Below are positions 1-7,514 of a DNA stretch of 64,000 nt, one piece after another. The DNA lies in the NCBI RefSeq assembly GCF_947498095.1, contig NZ_CANMJE010000004.1:62001-126000 (forward strand), read 5' to 3'. The position numbers and the translations under genes are program-made. Source of the DNA: an uncultured Shimia sp. Lineage in GTDB: Bacteria > Pseudomonadota > Alphaproteobacteria > Rhodobacterales > Rhodobacteraceae. The notes below the pieces were generated by a model that searched no databases, was not told the DNA's origin, and was given only the letters and a program-made list of their open reading frames with translations. Within the stretch, counting starts at the first letter, position 1. Each line of letters opens with the position of its first letter.

Positions 1-1
1 C

Positions 2-460
2 GACAAGTTTTTGACCGATGCCAAGGCAGCGGGCATCGACGGCCTGATCGTCGTCGACCTGCCCCCGGAAGAAGATGATGAACTGTGCATTCCAGCGCAA
101 AAAGCAGGTCTGAACTTTATTCGGTTGGCCACCCCGACCACGGATGAAAAGCGCCTGCCCAAGGTGCTGCAGAACACTTCGGGCTTTGTGTATTACGTGT
201 CGGTCACCGGCATCACGGGTGCTGCCGAAGCGCAAGCCGGCGATGTTGGCCCGGAAGTGGCGCGTATCAAAGCCTCAACCGATCTGCCGGTGATCGTCGG
301 CTTTGGCATCAACACGCCAGAGAAATCCGAGGCCATCGCACGCGTTGCGGATGGGGCTGTCGTTGGCTCGGCCATTGTCAGCCAAATTGGTGCGGGCAAG
401 CCGGTGGACGACGTGCTGGCCTTTGTGAAGTCATTGTCCGACGGCGCGCATCGCGCCTGA
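2..460 (+). CDS. trpA: Tryptophan synthase alpha subunit, 3' part
   Basis: This is the C-terminal 152 codons of TrpA, which cleaves indole-3-glycerol phosphate to indole and glyceraldehyde 3-phosphate in the cytoplasm and passes indole to TrpB. Family members are about 265 residues, so roughly the first 110 lie outside the window. Visible landmarks are the strand [13 protein letters not shown], the flexible loop [11 protein letters not shown] and the phosphate-binding GFGI followed by GAVVGSA. The TTG at base 11 is internal and not a start. The partner genes trpB and trpF are also in this window but on the opposite strand about 9 kb away, so trpA is not co-transcribed with trpB here. Confidence 0.97.
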   Translation, partial: DKFLTDAKAAGIDGLIVVDLPPEEDDELCIPAQKAGLNFIRLATPTTDEKRLPKVLQNTSGFVYYVSVTGITGAAEAQAGDVGPEVARIKASTDLPVIVGFGINTPEKSEAIARVADGAVVGSAIVSQIGAGKPVDDVLAFVKSLSDGAHRA

Positions 461-464
461 TCCT

Positions 465-1169
465 GTGTATGCGCTCGCCCTTGCCACGCTGAAACGCAAC
501 ATCGCCTTTTACACGGTGGTGGTGGTTGTGGTGGTGATGCTGGAAATGCTGATGTCGGCGGCGGGCGTTGTGACGCTAGTTTTTGCTGGCATGACCATGC
601 TCTACACACATCGCATGATCCAGCTGGACGAGGTGTTCCCTTGGTCTGACCCACTGCCAACCCGCGGCAAAGACGAGTCTCGCATTCCTCTCTTTGGCTA
701 CGTCCTGCGGTTCGTGGCGTTCTTTCTTGCGCTGATCCTCGTTATGACCGGCGGATTTATGGTGTTGAATACGGCAGGCATTGTCGATCCCGACGCCTTT
801 CTGGCAGAAATCGAAATGGCGATGTGGGGCATATTTCTGACCGTCCCGGCCTTTGTCCTGATCTTTGGGCTTATTGGCACCACGCTACCCGCCTGCGCAG
901 AGCGCGGTGATACCTCGCTGAAATCAGCCTTGGCTCGTGGCCGTGCGACGTTTGGCAAAACGGCCCTGAACTTGGTTATTGGACCGATTGCCTTGAGCCT
1001 GATCGGGTTCATGATCTTGGGGCAATTGGGCTGGCTTATTGGCAGCCTTGGCGATGGCTTGCTGCCCCGCACGCTGTTCCGTACGCTGGCCACGATCCTG
1101 ACAATTCTGCCCGCAATGCTCACGGCAACGGCGCTCAGCATGGCCTATCTGGGCGACAAGTCCCGCTGA
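465..1169 (+). CDS. Integral membrane protein of unknown function
   Basis: An unrecognised protein of up to 234 residues beginning 4 bases after the trpA stop, so probably co-transcribed with it. It is mostly hydrophobic, with likely membrane segments near residues 15-50, 75-100, 118-140, 160-185 and 205-228. A short polar loop (HRMIQLDEVFPWSDPLP) follows the first hydrophobic block. The start is uncertain: the GTG at 465 gives the longest frame but has no good ribosome binding site, and a later ATG is possible. No catalytic motif is visible, and no function is proposed. Confidence 0.75.
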   Translation: MYALALATLKRNIAFYTVVVVVVVMLEMLMSAAGVVTLVFAGMTMLYTHRMIQLDEVFPWSDPLPTRGKDESRIPLFGYVLRFVAFFLALILVMTGGFMVLNTAGIVDPDAFLAEIEMAMWGIFLTVPAFVLIFGLIGTTLPACAERGDTSLKSALARGRATFGKTALNLVIGPIALSLIGFMILGQLGWLIGSLGDGLLPRTLFRTLATILTILPAMLTATALSMAYLGDKSR

Positions 1170-1260
1170 CCACCAAATCATAGCAGTTTTAAACCAATTT
1201 TTGTGATGACCCGCGCGAATTGGTCAGATGCGCGCAATGACGCACTTGCCAGAAACAGGT

Positions 1261-1289
1261 CATATTGGTAAAGAACATTTACCAATATG
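1261..1289. promoter_or_regulatory. 12-bp perfect inverted repeat, probable lldD operator
   Basis: CATATTGGTAAA (1261-1272) is repeated in perfect inverted form at 1278-1289 with a 5-base spacer, ending 17 bases before the lldD ATG. It contains ATTGGT and ACCAAT half-sites like those in operators of FadR-type GntR regulators (PdhR, LldR), but with 11 rather than 3 bases between them. Two more half-sites lie upstream (ACCAAT 1193-1198, ATTGGT 1219-1224). A weak promoter (TTGCCA 1246-1251, 17 bases, TAAAGA 1269-1274) would overlap the repeat. That would suit repression, though an mRNA hairpin near the ribosome binding site is also possible. Confidence 0.6.
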
Positions 1290-1306
1290 AGGGAAAGTGA
1301 GCCAAA

Positions 1307-2473
1307 ATGCCCGTCATTACCTGCATCGACGACCTGAAACGCATCTACCACCGCCGTGTGCCGCGCATGTTCTACGACTATGCCGAGTCAGGCAGTTGGA
1401 CGGAGCAATCCTTTCGCGAGAACACCTCGGACTTTGACCAGATCTATCTGAAACAGCGTGTTGCCGTCGATATGACAGGCCGCTCGACCGCGACCCATAT
1501 GATCGGTCAGGATGTGTCGATGCCGGTGGCGCTGGCGCCCGTGGGACTGACAGGGATGCAATGCGCCGATGGCGAGATCAAAGCGGCGCGCGCGGCTGAG
1601 AAATTCGGTGTGCCCTTTACGCTCTCGACCATGTCGATCAACTCAATCGAAGAGGTGGCCGAGGCGACGAGCAAACCCTTTTGGTTCCAGCTTTACACCA
1701 TGCGCGACACGGATTACGTCAGCCGCCTGATCCAGCGCGCCAAAGACGCCAAATGTTCGGCGCTCGTGATTACGCTGGACCTGCAAATCTTGGGCCAACG
1801 CCACAAGGACCTGAAAAACGGCCTTTCAGCCCCGCCCAAACTGACCCTCTCGACCATTGCCAACCTGATGACCAAATGGAGCTGGGGCATTGAGATGCTT
1901 GGCGCCAAACGCCGCAACTTTGGCAATATCGTCGGCCACGTTGATGGGATTTCCGATGCCGCCGATCTCGGTGCCTGGACTAAGGAAAGCTTTGACCCGT
2001 CACTGGACTGGGCCAAGATCGCCAAGATCAAGGAAGAATGGGGCGGCCCGGTGATCCTCAAGGGTATTCTGGACGCCGAAGACGCCAAGATGGCGCTGAG
2101 TGTCGGGGCCGATGCGATCATCGTTTCAAACCACGGTGGACGGCAATTGGATGGCGCGCTGAGTTCCATCCGCGCCCTGCCCTCGATCCTTGAGGCCGTC
2201 GGCGATCAGGTCGAAGTGCATCTGGACAGCGGTATCCGCTCGGGCCAGGACGTGCTCAAGGCCGTCTCGATCGGCGCCAAGGGCACCTATATCGGACGCG
2301 CCTTTGTCTATGGGTTGGGCGCGATGGGCCAGAAAGGCGTGGAAACTGCGCTTGAGGTGATCCGCAACGAGCTGGACATCTCAATGGCGCTGTGCGGGCG
2401 CCGCCGGATTGAGGAATTGGACCGCGATATCCTGTTGATCCCCGAGGACTTTGAAGGGCGCTGGCAGGGTTGA
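1307..2473 (+). CDS. lldD: FMN-dependent L-lactate dehydrogenase
   Basis: A 388-residue member of the FMN-dependent alpha-hydroxy acid dehydrogenase family. It oxidises L-lactate to pyruvate, normally passing electrons to the membrane quinone pool. The protein opens with a typical DLKRIYHRRVPRMFYDYAESG segment and carries the FMN/substrate site SNHGGRQLDG with the catalytic histidine near residue 275. HLDSGIRSGQDVLKA and GAKGTYIGRAF complete the phosphate-binding end of the barrel. A purine-rich ribosome binding site precedes the ATG. No LldR-type regulator or lactate permease is adjacent, but a strong inverted repeat lies just upstream. Other 2-hydroxyacids remain possible substrates. Confidence 0.93.
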   Translation: MPVITCIDDLKRIYHRRVPRMFYDYAESGSWTEQSFRENTSDFDQIYLKQRVAVDMTGRSTATHMIGQDVSMPVALAPVGLTGMQCADGEIKAARAAEKFGVPFTLSTMSINSIEEVAEATSKPFWFQLYTMRDTDYVSRLIQRAKDAKCSALVITLDLQILGQRHKDLKNGLSAPPKLTLSTIANLMTKWSWGIEMLGAKRRNFGNIVGHVDGISDAADLGAWTKESFDPSLDWAKIAKIKEEWGGPVILKGILDAEDAKMALSVGADAIIVSNHGGRQLDGALSSIRALPSILEAVGDQVEVHLDSGIRSGQDVLKAVSIGAKGTYIGRAFVYGLGAMGQKGVETALEVIRNELDISMALCGRRRIEELDRDILLIPEDFEGRWQG

Positions 2474-2533
2474 CACCCTTTGACTTGGCTGGCCTGTCGC
2501 GCGATAGTGCGGCAGGCAGGCAGGTGATTGGCA

Positions 2534-3157
2534 GTGTTGGTTTTTTTCAAACAGAATCTTACGTTCTTTTCGGTGCCCAAGACCGGAACCACAGCCTATT
2601 CCATGGCCATGAAACCGCATGCGGACATCATTTTCGGCAGACGCGTGAAACACATGACGGTGGGCAAATACCATTCCAAGTTTGCCCCCTTTTTACGCCG
2701 CACCTTTGATCTGACGCCGGAACGGTTCGCCGTGATGCGCGACCCGGTGGATCAGCTGCGCAGTTGGTACAAATACCGCAGTCGACGAAAGATCACCGAC
2801 AGTGCCACCAGCACCCGCGGCGTCAGCTTTGATGAATTTGTGCTCGACGCAATCAGCGACACCCCCACGGTCAGCAAGGCAATCGGGTCACAGTACCGGT
2901 TCCTGTCAATCCGCGATGGCAGCGTGCCAGTGCACCACCTATTTGCCTACGAACAACAGGACCTGCTCAAGGGGTTTCTGGCGGATCGGTTCGAAGAAGA
3001 CCTGACCTTTAAGGACAAGAATGTCTCGCCCGACATCCCGGCACCGATCTCTCCCGAGGTCGAGGCCAAACTGCGAGCAGCGAGACAGCAAGAGTTTGAT
3101 CTTTATGCGCGAATTCGCGACGCAGGCGGGGTCTTGCGGGACTATCCCACGCCTTAA
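2534..3157 (+). CDS. Sulfotransferase-family protein
   Basis: A protein of 207 residues with the two cofactor-binding signatures of PAPS-dependent sulfotransferases: SVPKTGTTA near the N-terminus (5'-phosphosulfate loop) and RFAVMRDPVDQLRSWY around residue 65 (3'-phosphate site). The acceptor is unknown. GTG at 2534 is preferred over TTG at 2528 because it gives the N-terminus MLVFFKQNL expected before the first strand and a better spaced AGG. Homologs in roseobacters are, to my knowledge, often misnamed gamma-glutamyl kinase; nothing here resembles a kinase. It lies 60 bases after lldD with no terminator in between. Confidence 0.75.
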   Translation: MLVFFKQNLTFFSVPKTGTTAYSMAMKPHADIIFGRRVKHMTVGKYHSKFAPFLRRTFDLTPERFAVMRDPVDQLRSWYKYRSRRKITDSATSTRGVSFDEFVLDAISDTPTVSKAIGSQYRFLSIRDGSVPVHHLFAYEQQDLLKGFLADRFEEDLTFKDKNVSPDIPAPISPEVEAKLRAARQQEFDLYARIRDAGGVLRDYPTP

Positions 3158-3251
3158 GATCTTTTTACGGCGATAACCCTGAAAAACTTGGGGCTTTTGC
3201 CGCGAATCCTCTTTCCAAACGTGACAGCTTGGGGTAAAGGCACGGCTTCAC

Positions 3252-3280
3252 GCGGGGCTACAGCCTTGGAGGAGCCCCGC
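3252..3280 (+). promoter_or_regulatory. Hairpin in the rplY leader
   Basis: GCGGGGCT (3252-3259) pairs perfectly with AGCCCCGC (3273-3280) across a 13-base loop. It lies 23 bases before the rplY ATG and just upstream of the ribosome binding site TTGGAGAA. No U-run follows, so it is not a terminator. It could be a leader structure for feedback control or mRNA stability. The role is inferred from position only. Confidence 0.4.
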
Positions 3281-3303
3281 CCTTATCAAATTGGAGAATT
3301 CAA

Positions 3304-3957
3304 ATGGCTGGACAGATCCCTGATCTTCACGCCGAAGTCCGGACGGGGACAGGCAAGGGCGCCGCTCGTCAAGCACGTCGTGCAGGCTTTGTACCTGGTG
3401 TTGTTTATGGCGGCGAAGCCGACCCGATGGCAATTCAGGTTCCTTTTAACGTATTGCTGAAAAAGCTGAAGAGTGGCCGCTTCTTGTCGACCCTCTTTAA
3501 CCTGAAAGTCGAAGGCGAAGAGGACGTTCGCGTCATCTGCCGGAGCGTTCAGCGTGACGTTGTCAAAGACCTGCCGACCCACATCGACCTGCTGCGTCTG
3601 CGCCGCACATCGAAGATCGCTCTCTTCATCCACGTTGAGTTCATCAACGAAGAAGAAGCACCCGGCGTCAAAAAAGGCGGTGTTCTGACCGTTGTACGTC
3701 CCGAGGTTGAGCTGAGCGTGACCGCCGGTGACATCCCTGAAAAGATCGTTGTTGATCTGGCAGGTATGGAAGTGGGCGACATCGTGCACATTTCGGACGT
3801 AACTTTGCCGGACGGCGCAACGCCGACCATCGACCGTGACTTTGTCATCGCCAACATCTCGGCACCTTCGAGCCTGCGTTCTTCGGACAGCGAAGACGAA
3901 GAAGGTGGCGAAGAGGTCGAAGTCGCTGCAGAAGAAGAAGCCGAAGCAGAGGAATAA
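3304..3957 (+). CDS. rplY: 50S ribosomal protein L25/CTC
   Basis: The two-domain (CTC/TL5) form of L25, 217 residues, which binds 5S rRNA in the central protuberance of the large ribosomal subunit. The N-terminal domain begins with [18 protein letters not shown] and runs to about residue 90. The C-terminal beta domain includes [16 protein letters not shown] and [16 protein letters not shown]. The last 30 residues are an acidic Glu/Asp tail, as often seen in alphaproteobacteria. Ribosome binding site TTGGAGAA precedes the ATG. A strong terminator follows, separating it from pth; the rplY-pth order is common in bacteria. Confidence 0.96.
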   Translation: MAGQIPDLHAEVRTGTGKGAARQARRAGFVPGVVYGGEADPMAIQVPFNVLLKKLKSGRFLSTLFNLKVEGEEDVRVICRSVQRDVVKDLPTHIDLLRLRRTSKIALFIHVEFINEEEAPGVKKGGVLTVVRPEVELSVTAGDIPEKIVVDLAGMEVGDIVHISDVTLPDGATPTIDRDFVIANISAPSSLRSSDSEDEEGGEEVEVAAEEEAEAEE

Positions 3958-3990
3958 TCCTCGCGCCTTCTGGCTGGCAACTGATTGGAA

Positions 3991-4019
3991 AACGCGGCCC
4001 TTCGGGGTCGCGTTTTTTG
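3991..4019 (+). terminator. Rho-independent terminator of rplY
   Basis: AACGCGGCCC (3991-4000), tetraloop TTCG, then GGGTCGCGTT (4005-4014) forms a 10-bp stem with one G-U pair. It runs straight into TTTTTT. It lies 33 bases after the rplY stop. Confidence 0.92.
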
Positions 4020-4052
4020 TTTGAGATCGCGGCCTTGTCTTACGACGCGAGA

Positions 4053-4081
4053 TTGCACCGCGGGACCCACGATCTTATACA
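4053..4081 (+). promoter_or_regulatory. Sigma-70-type promoter for pth
   Basis: TTGCAC (4053-4058) and TATACA (4076-4081) are separated by exactly 17 bases. The pair lies just after the rplY terminator and 31 bases before the chosen pth start. Confidence 0.55.
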
Positions 4082-4112
4082 TGTGACACAGACCTCAATC
4101 GGGCAGGACGCA

Positions 4113-4799
4113 ATGAAACTCTTTGTAGGGCTGGGAAATCCCGGCGCGAAATATGCAGGCAACCGCCACAATGTCGGCTTCATGGCCGTTGAGCGCATTG
4201 CCGAAGAGCATGGCTTTGGCCCGTGGAAGTCCAAATTTCAGGGCACGATCAGCGAAGGTCGATTGGGCAGCGAAAAGGTTCTGCTGTTGCGCCCGGAAAC
4301 CTTTATGAACCTCTCGGGCCAATCTGTTGGCGAGGCAATGCGGTTCTACAAACTCGACTCGGTGGACATCACTGTGTTTCACGACGAGCTGGACCTCGCG
4401 CCGGGCAAATGCCGGGCCAAGGCGGGCGGCGGCCATGCCGGGCACAACGGGTTGCGGTCGATCCACCAACACATCGGCCCGCATTACGACCGAGTACGTA
4501 TCGGTGTGGGTCACCCGGGCCACAAGAACGCAGTCTCTGGCTATGTGCTACGTGATTTCTCAAAGGCCGATCAGGAATGGCTGGACGATCTGCTGCGTGG
4601 CATTGCCGACGGGGCGTCATATCTGGCCGACGGCGACAATAGCAAGTTCATGAACGCGGTTGCCTTGCGGGTGAAGCCGCCCCGCTCCTCGACCACCAAA
4701 CCCAAAGAAAAACCCGCCGAGGCGCCCGCGCCCAAGGTTGAAACGCCACAGGAAGAGCCCCGCAGCGCCTTGCAAAAACTCGTGGACAAGTTTCGGTGA
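4113..4799 (+). CDS. pth: Peptidyl-tRNA hydrolase
   Basis: Pth releases peptides from prematurely dissociated peptidyl-tRNA and is an essential cytoplasmic esterase. The family start MKLFVGLGNPG fixes the ATG at 4113. NRHNVGF carries the catalytic His, and RPETFMNLSG, DELDLAPGK and GGGHAGHNGLRS are the other substrate-site motifs. The enzyme core ends near residue 185. It is followed by a Pro/Lys/Glu-rich tail of about 40 residues (KPPRSSTTKPKEKPAEAPAP) ending in a short basic helix, an extension common in roseobacters. The stop overlaps the GTG of the next gene (GTGA), suggesting translational coupling. Confidence 0.96.
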   Translation: MKLFVGLGNPGAKYAGNRHNVGFMAVERIAEEHGFGPWKSKFQGTISEGRLGSEKVLLLRPETFMNLSGQSVGEAMRFYKLDSVDITVFHDELDLAPGKCRAKAGGGHAGHNGLRSIHQHIGPHYDRVRIGVGHPGHKNAVSGYVLRDFSKADQEWLDDLLRGIADGASYLADGDNSKFMNAVALRVKPPRSSTTKPKEKPAEAPAPKVETPQEEPRSALQKLVDKFR

Positions 4800-5845
4800 G
4801 CGACGCTGCCCTGAAAGCAACATTTCTGGAGCAAGCTGGCCATTGTGAAGGGCTGGACAGCCCCTTCATGGGGCGCCTGTTGCGTCTGCTGGCGGCGAAC
4901 TGACCCGATAACACCGTTCTGGCACACAAGCTGGCTGACTGGCCCGGCGACATCGGCCCAATGGCCGACAGCCTGCCCTTGCGCGTTGCCGGTGGTCTGC
5001 ATGCGCTGCGCCTCAGAGGGTTGGATACAGGGCTAGAGGCCACTTATCCCCCGGCTGACGTCAGCGATGCGGCTTTGTGGGACGCTGTAAGTACCGCCCT
5101 GCGCACCCATGACGTGTTTCTCTCTGAGTGGGTCACCCATGCCCCGCAAACCAACGAAGTGCGTCGTGCAGCGGCCCTGATCGCGGGCGCATCCCTGCTG
5201 GCCACGCGCTATGATTTACCCCTTAGACTGTCAGAACTTGGCGCCAGCGGCGGGTTGAACCTGATGTTCGATCGCTTTGGCCTGCGAACAGGCGAACAAA
5301 GATACGGCCCGGAGGATCCCGCCTTTACCCTTCATCCGGACTGGCACGGCCCCTGCCCGCAGCCTGCAGCGCTCAGTATCGTTGAGCGGCGTGGCGTCGA
5401 TCTGAACCCGCTGGATGCCCATGACCCTGAGGGGGCACTGCGGCTGATGGCCTATCTCTGGCCGGATCAGGCCGAGCGGCTGGTCCGCATCAGCGCTGCC
5501 ATCACCGTTCAGGATGCTCCGGTCGACAAGGCAGATGCCATCGACTGGTTGCAGGCCCGCCTTGCGCACGCACCGGGACAGATGCACCTGATCTATCACA
5601 CGGTCGCGTGGCAGTATTTCCCGGCGGGCGCCCAAACCCGCGGCACAGACCTGATCGAAGCGGCAGGTGCAACGGCGACCGACCAATCCCCACTCGCATG
5701 GTTGCGCATGGAGACCGACGGCAGCGATCTGCCCGGAGCACACCTGTCCTTGCGTCTTTGGCCGCGTGATCTGCGGCTAAACCTGGGGCGGATCGATTTT
5801 CACGGACGCTGGGTTGACTGGCAAGGTCCGGATACGCTCACCTGA
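4796..5845 (+). pseudogene. DUF2332 family gene interrupted by one in-frame TGA
   Basis: A gene for a DUF2332 protein of about 349 residues, function unknown. It starts with a GTG that overlaps the pth stop. Codons 1-35 encode VSDAALKATFLEQAGHCEGL and onward to LLRLLAAN, then a TGA stands at 4901-4903. The same frame continues PDNTVLAHKLADWPGDIGP and on without a break to 5845. The two parts together match the normal architecture, with no shift in frame and no lost sequence, so a single base (for example CGA to TGA) explains the break. The next usable ATG (4961) would drop a conserved segment. It may be a young pseudogene, a sequencing error or a leaky stop (the next base is C). There is no sign of selenocysteine machinery. 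Confidence 0.85.
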
Positions 5846-5908
5846 CGTCACACTTGCCAAACACCACCGCGCAGGGTGCAATCGACATAAAACTAGGAGA
5901 GACAACAC

Positions 5909-7072
5909 ATGCGGACTTTTGGAAAGTGGCTGGGGCGCATCCTGCTGGCGCTGATCCTTGCGTTGGTTGCGGTCGGATTTTGGAAACGTACCGAGATCGA
6001 ACAGCTTTACTCGGTTGTGACGCTTTATGACGAGGACAAGATCGTCGCCAATTTCTCTGGCATGGAGCACCTCTTTCCAACCCGCGAAGTCCCACGCGGC
6101 GAAGGCCCGGTCTCTGACCTGTCACAAGGCCCCGAGGCCACCCTGCCCGAAGCGGTTGGACCTTGGGTTGCGGAGCGCACCATCACCGGACTTGTCGTCT
6201 TGAAGGATGGCGCCTTGGTGCATGAATCCTATTACCAAGACACCACCGACACTGACCGTCGCATGTCATTCTCGGTCGCCAAATCATTCCTGTCGGCCCT
6301 GTTCGGGGTGATCGTGGCCGAAGGCCATATCGACTCGCTGGATGATCCGGTGGTGAAATACGCGACCTCGCTCAAGGGCGGCGCATATGACGGTGCCTCA
6401 ATCCGCGATGTGCTGCAGATGTCCAGCGGCATCGTCTTTGACGAGGACTATCTGGATTTCAACTCTGACATCAACCGGATGAGCCGGGTTCTGGCCCTTG
6501 GTGGGTCAATGGATCAGTTCGCAGCCGGGCTGAAAGAGACCTTTATCGAACCCGGCACTCAATGGCAGTATGTGTCGATCGACACACATGTCCTCAGCAT
6601 GGTGATCCGTGGTGCGACGGGCCGCAACATTGCTGGGCTCTTGTCGGAAAAGGTGGTCCAACCGTTAGGACTCGAGGCCAGCCCGCTTTACATCGTTGAT
6701 GGCAACAACGTCGCCTTTGTGCTTGGCGGGTTGAACCTGCGCACCCGTGACTATGCCCGCTTTGGCCAGATGTTCCTGCAAAACGGTATGTATAACGGCG
6801 CTCAGGTCGTGCCCAACGATTGGGTTGTGAAAAGCACAATCCCCAGCGCCAAAACCGCTCCCGGCGCGCTGCAATACGGCTATCAGTGGTGGATGCCCAA
6901 AGACGCCCGCGAAGGCGAGTTCTTTGGCATCGGCATCTACGGCCAGTACATCTATGTCAACCGCCCGCTTGGCGTTGTCATTGCGATGAACTCAGCTGAC
7001 CGACGGTTCAAGGAAGCCGGCATCACCGACGGCAATATCGCCATGTTCCGCCAGATTGCCGAGGCGCTCTAA
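5909..7072 (+). CDS. Membrane-anchored serine hydrolase, beta-lactamase class C fold
   Basis: A 387-residue penicillin-binding-protein-like hydrolase. An N-terminal membrane anchor at about residues 8-23 places the catalytic domain in the periplasm. The nucleophile motif SVAK lies at 122-125 and a YxS-like YVS around 215. GIGIYGQYI near the C-terminus takes the place of the third motif. Such proteins act as esterases, D-amino-acid peptidases or lactamases; the substrate cannot be read from sequence. A clear AGGAGA ribosome binding site precedes the ATG. The gene is separate from the DUF2332 gene by 63 bases and shows no obvious pathway context. Confidence 0.85.
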   Translation: MRTFGKWLGRILLALILALVAVGFWKRTEIEQLYSVVTLYDEDKIVANFSGMEHLFPTREVPRGEGPVSDLSQGPEATLPEAVGPWVAERTITGLVVLKDGALVHESYYQDTTDTDRRMSFSVAKSFLSALFGVIVAEGHIDSLDDPVVKYATSLKGGAYDGASIRDVLQMSSGIVFDEDYLDFNSDINRMSRVLALGGSMDQFAAGLKETFIEPGTQWQYVSIDTHVLSMVIRGATGRNIAGLLSEKVVQPLGLEASPLYIVDGNNVAFVLGGLNLRTRDYARFGQMFLQNGMYNGAQVVPNDWVVKSTIPSAKTAPGALQYGYQWWMPKDAREGEFFGIGIYGQYIYVNRPLGVVIAMNSADRRFKEAGITDGNIAMFRQIAEAL

Positions 7073-7138
7073 GGCCGTGGGCTTGGCGGAATGCCCGACT
7101 GCCCCTAGATTGAAGGGGCAGATGTAAGGAGCATGGCC

Positions 7139-7510
7139 ATGCAGATGGAGCCCTCGGTCAACGTGCTGGGAACAGCCCTGGAATCCTGTTCACGCGATCC
7201 GGTTACCGGATTCTTTCGCGATGGCCATTGCAACACCTGCTACGAAGATCAGGGCGTGCACACGGTATGCGCCGTGATGACGGCCGAGTTTCTGGCGTTC
7301 TCAAAATACGTGGGCAACGACCTGAGCACTCCTCAAACCGACTATGGGTTTCCGGGCCTGAAGCCGGGCGACCAATGGTGTCTCTGCGCCTCGCGGTTTT
7401 ATCAGGCCCATGACGAAGGCTGCGCGCCAAAGGTGCGGCTGCAGGCGACGCATCAGAAAACCCTTGAGATCGTACCATTGGAGATCTTGCAGGAAAATGC
7501 CGCGAGGTAG
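7139..7510 (+). CDS. DUF2237 family protein
   Basis: A 123-residue cysteine-rich cytoplasmic protein of the DUF2237 family. Its conserved blocks are NVLGTALESCSRDPVTGFFR, HTVCAVMTAEFL, FSKYVGNDLSTP and GFPGLKPGDQWCLCASR. The biochemical role of the family is unknown to me. Two in-frame ATGs exist. AGGAG at 7127-7131 is only 1 base from the ATG at 7133 but 7 bases from the one at 7139, so the second is chosen. It converges with the flavoprotein gene on the other strand, only 4 bases away. Confidence 0.82.
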   Translation: MQMEPSVNVLGTALESCSRDPVTGFFRDGHCNTCYEDQGVHTVCAVMTAEFLAFSKYVGNDLSTPQTDYGFPGLKPGDQWCLCASRFYQAHDEGCAPKVRLQATHQKTLEIVPLEILQENAAR

Positions 7511-7514
7511 CGCC

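Noticed and set aside
4901-4903. Selenocysteine at the DUF2332 TGA
   Set aside because: The family does not use selenocysteine, no SECIS-like hairpin was seen just downstream, and no selenoprotein genes are in the window.
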